Assembly (NCBI GenBank): GCA_018666295.1
Contig: JABIZW010000205.1
Location: forward strand, 1 to 7,538
DNA length: 7,538 nucleotides
Direction: 5' to 3'
DNA from: Halieaceae bacterium
GTDB lineage: Bacteria; Pseudomonadota; Gammaproteobacteria; Pseudomonadales; Halieaceae
This document shows, piece by piece, positions 1-5,409 of the stretch. The notes under the pieces are model-generated. The model was not told where the DNA came from and did no database searches. It saw only the letters and a program-made list of their open reading frames with translations. Numbering within the stretch: position 1 is the stretch's first letter; the number at the start of each line of letters is the position of its first letter. Both the position numbers and the translations under genes were made by a program.

Positions 1-1
1 A

Positions 2-1366
2 ATGCTCGAAGTTATTGTTCTGGCGGCCGGACGTGGAACACGAATGCGGTCCGCATTGCCCAAGGTTCTTCATCCTATTGGCAAAAAGCCGATGGTCAGC
101 CACGTGATAGACACGGCCCGTGAACTAAACGCTGCAAAGATTCACGTCGTTGTCGGTCACGGTGGTGATGCTGTATCAGATGCTATCGCTGCTGACGATG
201 TAAGCACTTACTCTCAAATAGAGCAACTAGGCACAGGTCATGCGACGCTCACTGCTGCGCCTTTTTGTAGCCCAGAGAGCACTGTATTGGTGCTTTTTGG
301 CGATGTGCCGCTTCTCTCGTCTGATGTACTCGTCGAAGTTGTACACAGTGCCAGTTCTGGAAATCCAGTGCTGCTGGCTGCAACGCTTGATGACCCCACA
401 GGGTACGGACGCGTCGTGCGCAATGCCGCGGGGGATTTTGCAAAAGTAGTCGAACATAAAGATTCCACGGCAACCGAGCGGGAGATTGTGGAGATCAACA
501 CCGGGGTGCTGGCGGCCAAAGGGGCCGATTTACTGGGATGGCTTAGGCGTGTCACTAATGACAATGTGCAGGGTGAATACTATTTACCTGACGTTCTGGG
601 TCTGGCCATTGAAGACGGGGTGTTGGTCAACGTGGTTGTGACAGATCGGGCCGATGAGATTTTAGGTGTGAATGACCGACTCCAGTTAGAGCACATTGAG
701 CGATCGTTCCAACGCAAGCAGGCCCAAGCGCTGATGTCCGCGGGTGTGCACGTTGCGGACAGTAGTCGACTCGATATTAGAGGATCACTGTCGTGTTCCG
801 AAGATGTATTCATTGATGTAAACGTGCTGATCGAAGGTGACGTGGTCATTGGTCGCGGGGCCGTCATCGAGGCGAATTGTGTGTTGAAAGACTGTGTGAT
901 TGGTGAAGGCGCGCAAGTGCGTGCGTTTACACACATCGAAGGCGCAAGGGTTGGCCCAGACTGTCAAGTTGGGCCCTATGCACGCTTACGGCCCGGTGCA
1001 GACCTTGGGGTGGGTGCTAAGGTGGGCAATTTTGTGGAAGTGAAAAACAGTACTTTTGGCGACGGCGCAAAAGCGAACCATTTGGCTTATGTGGGTGATG
1101 CTAGCGTGGGTGCTGGATCGAATATTGGCGCAGGCACGATAACCTGTAACTACGATGGGGCGAATAAACACCGTACTGAGCTTGGTGATCATGTGTTTAT
1201 AGGGTCAAACAGTACCCTCGTTGCGCCCATCCAGATTGAAGACAACGGCTTTGTTGCCGCGGGCTCGACCATTACGTCGAAGGTGGGTTCGTCTCAGCTG
1301 GCGGTTGGACGCGCCAAGCAACGAAATATTGAGGGGTGGAGTCGCCCCGAAAAACCGGAAAAGTAG
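2..1366 (+). CDS. glmU: Bifunctional GlmU: GlcN-1-P acetyltransferase / GlcNAc-1-P uridyltransferase
   Basis: GlmU makes UDP-GlcNAc, the cytosolic precursor of peptidoglycan and lipid A, by acetylating glucosamine-1-phosphate and then transferring UMP from UTP. The 454 aa match the usual length of about 455. Residues 1 to about 225 are the nucleotidyltransferase domain: LAAGRGTRM at 7-15 and PKVLH at 20-24 (Arg14 and Lys21 match the catalytic pair), FGDVPL at 99-104 with metal-binding Asp101, and GVND at 222-225 with Asn224. From about residue 250 to the C-terminus is a left-handed beta-helix of hexapeptide repeats. It carries the acetyltransferase residues Arg330, Lys348 and His360 and the TCNYDG motif at 381-386. 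The ATG is the second base of the window; the protein begins exactly where family members do, so the gene is complete although its promoter and RBS lie outside. It is followed at once by glmS. Assignment is near certain. Confidence 0.98.
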   Translation: MLEVIVLAAGRGTRMRSALPKVLHPIGKKPMVSHVIDTARELNAAKIHVVVGHGGDAVSDAIAADDVSTYSQIEQLGTGHATLTAAPFCSPESTVLVLFGDVPLLSSDVLVEVVHSASSGNPVLLAATLDDPTGYGRVVRNAAGDFAKVVEHKDSTATEREIVEINTGVLAAKGADLLGWLRRVTNDNVQGEYYLPDVLGLAIEDGVLVNVVVTDRADEILGVNDRLQLEHIERSFQRKQAQALMSAGVHVADSSRLDIRGSLSCSEDVFIDVNVLIEGDVVIGRGAVIEANCVLKDCVIGEGAQVRAFTHIEGARVGPDCQVGPYARLRPGADLGVGAKVGNFVEVKNSTFGDGAKANHLAYVGDASVGAGSNIGAGTITCNYDGANKHRTELGDHVFIGSNSTLVAPIQIEDNGFVAAGSTITSKVGSSQLAVGRAKQRNIEGWSRPEKPEK

Positions 1367-1369
1367 GAG
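1365..1369 (+). promoter_or_regulatory. glmS ribosome binding site overlapping the glmU stop
   Basis: AGGAG lies 5 nt before the ATG at 1375 and shares two bases with the glmU TAG (1364-1366). It fixes the glmS start at 1375 rather than the in-frame GTG at 1336, which would lie inside glmU. The overlap suggests that translation of glmS is coupled to that of glmU. Confidence 0.85.
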
Positions 1370-1374
1370 TATTT

Positions 1375-3195
1375 ATGTGCGGAATTGTCGCGGCCGCAGC
1401 ACAACGCGAAGTATCAGAGATTTTGCTCGAGGGCTTACGGCGGCTTGAGTATCGTGGCTATGACTCCGCCGGCATGGCGCTGATTGATAATGATCAGGCA
1501 CTACAGCTTCACAAGTGCCAGGGCAAGGTTAAGGGGCTTGAAGAGGCTAACGCATTAAGTCCCATCGTGGGTTGCCGCGGTGTTGCGCACACGCGTTGGG
1601 CCACACACGGCGCACCGACCGCTGCAAATGCGCACCCCCACATCGCCGGGGATCGAGTCGCGTTGGTTCACAACGGCATTATTGAAAATCACGCAGCGCT
1701 TCGCAGCGACTTAGAAGCCCGCGGCGTGACGTTTCAATCAGAGACCGACACCGAGGTGATTGTTCACCTTGTTCAGGCGCAGTTGGAAGCGGGATCAACG
1801 CTGTTTGACGCGGTGAGAGAAACGGTGACAAAACTACAGGGTGCGTATGCACTTGCCGTGGTCGATATTGAGTACGAAAACGAAGTGGTCGTGGCGCGTG
1901 AGGGAAGCCCTCTGGTTTTAGGGGTGGGCATTGGTGAGACGTTTGCGGGTTCCGACACACTGGCTTTGCGTCAAGTCACTGACACGTTTGTCTATCTTGA
2001 AGACGGTGATCTGGCGATTTTAAAGCCCGGTGGTTATCGTATCTTTGATTGCAATGGTTCTGTCATTGAGCGCGATAAAACCCGTCTTGCGGGCGGTGAT
2101 AACCAGGCCGACCGTGGTGGCTTTGAGCATTACATGCTCAAGGAAATTTACGAACAGCCCGATCGACTGCGCGACACGCTCACATTTACTGAGCTTGATG
2201 ATGCGTTATTTGGTGACGCTGCTGCTGAGGTCTTTGATCAAGTGCAAGCGGTTCAGATTATTGCCTGCGGGACCAGCTATCACGCAGGTTTGGTTGCTCG
2301 TCATTGGCTCGAGGGCTTTGCGGGTGTGCCTTGCCAAGTTGAAGTCGCCTCGGAGTTTCGTTATCGGCGGTCCGTTTCATTACCCGGTACGCTCGTGGTG
2401 ACTATTTCTCAATCGGGTGAGACGGCGGATACTCTGGCCGCCATTAAACATTTACCCGACGATTATGCCCTTGCGAAGCTTGCGATCTGCAACGTTGACC
2501 ACAGCGCCATCGTTCGCGCGAGCGACCTTGTGTTCCTGACTCGAGCTGGGCCTGAAATTGGTGTGGCGTCGACGAAAGCGTTTACCACGCAGCTCGCTGC
2601 GCTCATGGTGCTTATGGCGTGTATTGCTCGTCGCCAACCCGCGAGCATCTTGGATGAGGCCTTAGTGAAGCAGGCCATTGCTGAAATTCCGTCGGCGGTT
2701 GAAGCCACACTTGCTCAGAACCCTAAAATAGCGGCACTGGCGCCTAGTTTTGTCCATCGCGACCACGCCCTATTTCTTGGACGGGGTGTGTATCATCCGG
2801 TTGCTAAGGAGGGTGCGCTCAAGCTCAAAGAGATTTCTTATATTCACGCGGAGGCCTACCCTGCAGGGGAGCTTAAGCACGGCCCATTGGCGCTCGTCGA
2901 TGACAAGATGCCTATTGTGGCGGTTGCGCCCAACGACCAGCTTTTGGATAAGCTCCGTTCGAACCTTGAAGAAGTTCGCGCGCGCGGTGGTCAACTGTTT
3001 GTGTTCGCTGACCAGGCGGTTGGTTTTGAGAGCGGCCCCGGTGTAACAGTGATTGATGTTCCCTCCGTGTCAGAGCTTGCAGGGCCTATCGTGTATACAG
3101 TGGTGCTTCAGATGCTGTCTTACCATGTTGCGGTTGCCAAGGGTACGGATGTGGATAAGCCGCGTAACCTCGCCAAGTCGGTTACTGTAGAGTAG
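1375..3195 (+). CDS. glmS: Glutamine--fructose-6-phosphate aminotransferase (isomerizing)
   Basis: GlmS converts fructose-6-phosphate and glutamine to glucosamine-6-phosphate, the committed step to UDP-GlcNAc. The 606 aa compare with 609 in E. coli. The start at 1375 is required because Cys2, exposed when Met is removed, is the glutaminase nucleophile (MCGIV). The glutaminase domain (2 to about 240) shows RGYDSAG at 27-33, HTRWATHG at 72-79 and HNGIIEN at 99-105. Two SIS domains follow. The first holds ACGTSYHAG at 297-305, SQSGET at 345-350 and ASTKAFTTQ at 398-406. The second has GRGVYHPVAKEGALKLKEIS at 469-488 and AGELKHGPLAL at 497-507, with catalytic Glu486 and His502. The C-terminus ends KSVTVE with Lys601, the equivalent of the fructose-binding lysine. 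No intrinsic terminator with a U-tract follows directly, and no glmS ribozyme precedes it. Confidence 0.98.
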   Translation: MCGIVAAAAQREVSEILLEGLRRLEYRGYDSAGMALIDNDQALQLHKCQGKVKGLEEANALSPIVGCRGVAHTRWATHGAPTAANAHPHIAGDRVALVHNGIIENHAALRSDLEARGVTFQSETDTEVIVHLVQAQLEAGSTLFDAVRETVTKLQGAYALAVVDIEYENEVVVAREGSPLVLGVGIGETFAGSDTLALRQVTDTFVYLEDGDLAILKPGGYRIFDCNGSVIERDKTRLAGGDNQADRGGFEHYMLKEIYEQPDRLRDTLTFTELDDALFGDAAAEVFDQVQAVQIIACGTSYHAGLVARHWLEGFAGVPCQVEVASEFRYRRSVSLPGTLVVTISQSGETADTLAAIKHLPDDYALAKLAICNVDHSAIVRASDLVFLTRAGPEIGVASTKAFTTQLAALMVLMACIARRQPASILDEALVKQAIAEIPSAVEATLAQNPKIAALAPSFVHRDHALFLGRGVYHPVAKEGALKLKEISYIHAEAYPAGELKHGPLALVDDKMPIVAVAPNDQLLDKLRSNLEEVRARGGQLFVFADQAVGFESGPGVTVIDVPSVSELAGPIVYTVVLQMLSYHVAVAKGTDVDKPRNLAKSVTVE

Positions 3196-3222
3196 GTTTT
3201 GCCCGTTGTTTACGTTGTTGTT
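3151..3222 (+). other. Candidate attTn7 (TnsD target in the glmS 3' end plus expected insertion zone)
   Basis: The last glmS codons (3151-3195, encoding VDKPRNLAKSVTVE) are the sequence bound by TnsD in Tn7-type transposition; insertion normally falls about 25 bp after the stop codon, here near 3220. The binding segment is visible by its highly conserved protein product. No Tn7 end repeats, tns genes or duplicated 5-bp target could be found, so this is at most an empty or long-degraded site. Confidence 0.5.
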
Positions 3223-3236
3223 GGTTTAAATGACGC

Positions 3237-3292
3237 CGCTCATGAAACACTTAAAATAAAAAATAATTTATATAGAGTGTTTCACTTGAGCG
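3237..3292. repeat. Hairpin family copy 1
   Basis: TGAAACACT (3243-3251) is the exact inverse of AGTGTTTCA (3276-3284), with a 24-nt loop of A and T apart from one G. Beyond a 2-nt bulge (3285-3286), CGCTCA (3237-3242) pairs with TGAGCG (3287-3292), giving 15 bp in total. The core from AAACACT to AGTGTTT spans 38 nt (3245-3282) and resembles copies 2 and 3 in arms and interior. No U-tract follows, so it is not a typical intrinsic terminator, although it could protect the glmS mRNA 3' end. Confidence 0.85.
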
Positions 3293-3396
3293 CGGGTACA
3301 AAGTGCCCGGTTTTATCGCTGTGGATAATTTCTTCCCTGATGTCAAAATTGCTTATTCGATAGGCCCATTGGAACTCTGGGCGCGGCGGCATTATC

Positions 3397-3434
3397 CTCG
3401 GTACGAATCAATTAGGTTTTTTTAAGTAGCCGAG
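3397..3434. repeat. Weak GC-rich inverted repeat, 38 nt
   Basis: CTCGG-TAC (3397-3404) faces GTAG-CCGAG (3426-3434), pairing as 8 bp with one unpaired base; the interior is AT-rich and includes a T7 run. Its size equals the AAACACT hairpins and it lies roughly midway between copies 1 and 2, but it shares no sequence with their arms. It may be chance. Confidence 0.35.
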
Positions 3435-3530
3435 TCCTTTCTCTGGCCGCTGACTATCTGCCCGGCGTTTTTGATGTCGGGTTTATGGGCCGTCCCTGCC
3501 CTTTCGATGTTGCTTTTTAGCCGCCACTGT

Positions 3531-3583
3531 CAAAACCAAAACACTTATTAATTTATGAAAAATATAAGAGTGTTTTGGTTTTG
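3531..3583. repeat. Hairpin family copy 2, 15-bp perfect stem
   Basis: CAAAACCAAAACACT (3531-3545) is the exact inverse complement of AGTGTTTTGGTTTTG (3569-3583), separated by 23 AT-rich nt. The inner seven pairs and the interior (TAATTT, then AAAAATA, then TAA) match copy 3. The outer pairs (CAAAACC with GGTTTTG) are unlike those of copy 1 or 3. This is the strongest inverted repeat in the window. Confidence 0.92.
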
Positions 3584-3599
3584 CGAGCAGTAAAGGATG

Positions 3600-3637
3600 C
3601 GCCCTCCCTTTATAAGATCGGTCAGGCCGGGGAGGCG
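3600..3637. repeat. Weak GC-rich inverted repeat, 38 nt, between copies 2 and 3
   Basis: CGCC-C-TCCC (3600-3608) pairs with GGGAGGCG (3630-3637) with one bulged C, giving 8 bp around a 21-nt interior. It has no sequence relation to the AAACACT family. The pairing is GC-rich enough to form in RNA, but no second copy supports it. Confidence 0.35.
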
Positions 3638-3681
3638 TGTATCAAACCCCATCGGGAATTCATTGGTTGCCCCTTTATAAA

Positions 3682-3718
3682 AAACACTTAAATAATTTCA
3701 AAAATAATAAAAGTGTTT
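3682..3718. repeat. Hairpin family copy 3
   Basis: AAACACTT (3682-3689) inverts exactly to AAGTGTTT (3711-3718) across 21 AT-rich nt. The 37-nt core equals copy 2 in length. Unlike copies 1 and 2 it has no outer stem. It ends 38 nt before the GTG of the unknown gene at 3757, close enough to act on that gene's promoter or leader. Confidence 0.85.
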
Positions 3719-3727
3719 CGTGATACG

Positions 3728-3760
3728 ATGAGATTCAAGAGTCTGCGAGAGATTTCGTGA
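3728..3760 (+). CDS. Possible 10-codon leader ORF overlapping the next start
   Basis: An ATG at 3728 opens a ten-residue reading frame (MRFKSLREIS) whose TGA (3758-3760) overlaps the ATG at 3760 of the following gene as TGATG. Such overlaps permit termination-reinitiation. No clear Shine-Dalgarno precedes 3728, and an ORF this short arises easily by chance, so this is only a candidate. Confidence 0.2.
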   Translation: MRFKSLREIS

Positions 3761-4650
3761 TGCTGGAAAGGTGTAAGGTTGTGGTTCCCCGAAAGACGAC
3801 GCAGACCCAAACGCGACGGGTGAGACTCGCGGATGGGTCCTATATCGACCAATCTCACGAGGTAATGACGGAGGTTCGGTATGACCGTTTCGATGGATCG
3901 AGTCGAGTCCGTGGGTCTTCTGGCCAAACACTGACTGCGCCAATCCAAATGATCAGACTGTGGGGGACATACTTGCGGGTTGCACTCGAGTGCGAACACA
4001 AGACAATCGAATTTGACGGAGTACCGATCACAGTCAACCGAGACTTCTACCAGGGTTGGGATATCGACGCCCTGCTTTACACGAAGTTTAACGACTGGTT
4101 TTTTGGTAAGGGCTCTGCTCGTGGACCAGACGGTTGGTTGCAAGGCAGCAACCCCCACCGACATTTGTTTCTCGAGGAAGAAATAGGTGTGTTGAATGCA
4201 CTGGATTTTGAGGCGGAGTCATTTAGTAATGATCACGTGTATATCAAGGTTCCAAAAAATCGATACCGATCACAGGTGGGACGCGAAGTTGATTTAGCGT
4301 TGAAACCCCATCTTTTGGAGTTCGGTGTTACTAAGCGCGTAGATCGGTTTAAGTTGTCCGGCGTAAAGACGCCTTATATCCATCTTCACAAGAGATACAA
4401 CATTTTGATCCAAAAACTGAATGGCAAGTCGCGCAAGGAAATTATGGACTGGATTAACGAAAATTATGACCACGTTGCTATGGCCAAGCAGCAAGGTCGA
4501 ACAAAAGTTTATAAAAACGCAACCAAGACAATAGAACTTTTGGACCCCTCACTGGATAAGCAGGTGATGTCTCACGAGCAATCCGTATCCCGTGAATGGG
4601 TCAAAGGCGTAGAGAATTTACGGCGAGTCGCACAGGGTGTGTTCCCTTAG
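3757..4650 (+). CDS. Unrecognised protein of 296-297 aa
   Basis: I do not recognise a family. The frame is open from GTG 3757 or the adjoining ATG 3760 to TAG 4648-4650; the ATG is the likelier start, with a weak GAGAG upstream. The protein is soluble in character, with no signal peptide or membrane segment. Its N-terminal 60 residues are rich in Arg, Thr and Ser. The middle (about 65-130) alternates hydrophobic and charged residues and contains several Trp and Phe. The part from about 165 to 300 is basic, with probable helices at 213-247 (KSRKEIMDWINENYDH at 224-239), which would suit a nucleic-acid-binding protein. An IHLH at 208-211 superficially resembles an HUH nuclease motif, but the other expected motifs are not evident. 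Codon use looks more AT-rich than in glmS or purE. Position behind glmS and next to repeated hairpins suggests an accessory gene. Coding status is likely from length alone; function is unknown. Confidence 0.75.
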   Translation: MMLERCKVVVPRKTTQTQTRRVRLADGSYIDQSHEVMTEVRYDRFDGSSRVRGSSGQTLTAPIQMIRLWGTYLRVALECEHKTIEFDGVPITVNRDFYQGWDIDALLYTKFNDWFFGKGSARGPDGWLQGSNPHRHLFLEEEIGVLNALDFEAESFSNDHVYIKVPKNRYRSQVGREVDLALKPHLLEFGVTKRVDRFKLSGVKTPYIHLHKRYNILIQKLNGKSRKEIMDWINENYDHVAMAKQQGRTKVYKNATKTIELLDPSLDKQVMSHEQSVSREWVKGVENLRRVAQGVFP

Positions 4651-4670
4651 CCGCATGGCGCGCGCGCGGC
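4650..4670. repeat. Small GC-rich hairpin at the end of the unknown gene
   Basis: GCCGC (4650-4654) pairs with GCGGC (4666-4670) around an 11-nt loop containing alternating GC. It begins on the last base of the stop codon. There is no T-tract after it, so it is at best a pausing or mRNA-end structure. Confidence 0.3.
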
Positions 4671-4784
4671 AATGGACTTTGCAGATATCCCGGCGCAACC
4701 ACACGCCAACGATGTGATTTGAAAACATGACTGCCGAGGCGATCGGTTTGGGTAATCACACGTCTAATCCCTGCGACACTGGCT

Positions 4785-4813
4785 GCAAACGTTGGGGGCT
4801 GTGGCACGTTTGC
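4785..4813. promoter_or_regulatory. PurR-like operator with a mirrored half-site upstream of purE
   Basis: GCAAACGT (4785-4792) and its exact inverse ACGTTTGC (4806-4813) lie 21 bp apart centre to centre, two helical turns. The left 12-mer GCAAACGTTGGG agrees with the palindromic PurR core GCAAACGTTTGC at 10 of 12 positions; the right one agrees at 8. In enteric bacteria purEK is a known PurR target. The site is about 40 bp before the candidate -10 box. Operator function in this organism is inferred. Confidence 0.45.
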
Positions 4814-4830
4814 TCTATTGGACTTCGCCC

Positions 4831-4858
4831 TGTACCCGCTGTTTTTCTCAGGTATACT
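4831..4858 (+). promoter_or_regulatory. Candidate sigma70 promoter of purEK
   Basis: TATACT (4853-4858) is a good -10 hexamer about 50 nt before the purE ATG. The -35 is weak: TGTACC (4831-4836) with a 16-bp spacer is the best fit. A weak -35 would suit control by an activator or repressor nearby. Confidence 0.5.
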
Positions 4859-4877
4859 CGCTCGTTTCAATTTTCAA

Positions 4878-4895
4878 GTGCCGATTAAGCGGCGC
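4878..4895 (+). promoter_or_regulatory. Small hairpin in the purE 5'UTR
   Basis: GTGCCG (4878-4883) pairs with CGGCGC (4890-4895), one pair being a G-U wobble, around a 6-nt loop. It ends 14 nt before the ATG and might limit ribosome access, since no strong Shine-Dalgarno is visible (GTGAGA only). It is too small to be a purine riboswitch. Confidence 0.35.
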
Positions 4896-4909
4896 TGAGT
4901 GAGACGCTA

Positions 4910-5395
4910 ATGGCTGAACCTGCCGTCGGTATCATCATGGGTTCACGCTCCGACTGGGGCGTGATGGAGAATGCCGCGCTCATTTTTGACACGTTGGGCG
5001 TGTCTTATGAAACCAAGGTTGTCTCCGCACATCGCACCCCTGATCGCCTTTATGAATATGCGCGATCAGCGCGTGAGCGCGGTCTTCAAGCCATCATTGC
5101 AGGTGCTGGCGGTGCGGCGCATTTGCCTGGCATGGCGGCTGCAATGACGCCGTTACCGGTGCTCGGTGTCCCTGTTGACGCGACGGTCCTCAATGGAATC
5201 GACGCGCTCATGTCGATCGTGCAGATGCCCAAAGGGGTTCCGGTTGCAACGTTTGCGGTTGGTAAGCCTGGAGCCGTTAACGCCGCCTTATTTGCTGCGG
5301 CGATGCTGGCAAATGACGATGCTGTCATTCGTGATGCGCTCGATCGCTATCGAGAGGCACAGTCTGCGAGTGTGCCGATTAATCCTGTTGATTGA
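4910..5395 (+). CDS. purE: N5-carboxyaminoimidazole ribonucleotide mutase
   Basis: Class I PurE moves the carboxyl group of N5-CAIR to carbon 4, giving CAIR in purine synthesis. The 161 aa are close to the usual 160-170. Visible hallmarks are the phosphate-binding MGSRSDW at 10-16, SAHRTP at 39-44 with the catalytic His41, and the glycine-rich AGAGGAAHLPGM at 64-75. The partner purK lies directly downstream, which fits class I (the bacterial N5-CAIR route) rather than the class II enzyme that uses AIR and CO2. The ATG at 4910 places MGSRSDW at the normal distance from the N-terminus. A promoter and PurR-like site precede it. Its TGA is 14 nt from the purK ATG. Confidence 0.97.
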   Translation: MAEPAVGIIMGSRSDWGVMENAALIFDTLGVSYETKVVSAHRTPDRLYEYARSARERGLQAIIAGAGGAAHLPGMAAAMTPLPVLGVPVDATVLNGIDALMSIVQMPKGVPVATFAVGKPGAVNAALFAAAMLANDDAVIRDALDRYREAQSASVPINPVD

Positions 5396-5409
5396 GCGGT
5401 AGAGCTGTT

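Larger units (their letters stand above)
3196..3756. other. 561-nt gene-poor region carrying a family of inverted repeats
   Basis: There is no convincing protein-coding gene here; the open stretches are under 55 codons. The region contains three related AT-rich inverted repeats (near 3237-3292, 3531-3583 and 3682-3718), two weaker GC-rich inverted repeats (3397-3434 and 3600-3637), a small GCCCA/TGGGC hairpin (3364-3382), a T7 run (3417-3423) and a 10-bp direct repeat CCCTTTATAA (3606-3615 and 3671-3680). GC-rich segments alternate with very AT-rich hairpin interiors. The T7 run has no stem immediately before it and is not called as a terminator. Confidence 0.7.

Noticed and set aside
1300..1374. 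glmS ribozyme or a separate glmS promoter
   Set aside because: The glmU coding sequence runs to 1366, leaving 8 nt before glmS, so there is no room for a ribozyme leader.
3196..3225. Tn7-like transposon end starting TGTTTACG at 3207
   Set aside because: It consists of GTTGTT repeats without the tandem 22-bp TnsB sites and has no matching opposite end.
3364..3423. Intrinsic terminator using GCCCA/TGGGC and the T7 run
   Set aside because: The stem is only 5 bp and ends about 35 nt before the T run, so the two do not form a terminator.
3606..3680. 10-bp direct repeat CCCTTTATAA (3606-3615 and 3671-3680)
   Set aside because: Only two short copies 65 nt apart, no element between them and no similar flanks; probably chance in AT-rich DNA.
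3237..3718. Integron attC sites or cassette array
   Set aside because: The arms lack the RYYYAAC and GTTRRRY core sites, there is no integrase, and the intervening segments hold no convincing genes.
3237..3718. CRISPR array
   Set aside because: Only three imperfect copies exist, spaced about 294 and 143 nt apart with hairpin interiors as the conserved part; no regular short spacers and no cas genes.
3688..4164. Minus-strand open frame of 158 codons
   Set aside because: It lies opposite the better-supported plus-strand gene, has low-complexity composition, no RBS, and begins and ends across the hairpin region; it is a shadow frame.
4601..4870. Minus-strand 89-codon frame between the orphan gene and purE
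   Set aside because: It has no recognisable domain, overlaps the end of the orphan gene and the purE -10 box, and is rich in Arg, Ser and Pro as expected of antisense noise.
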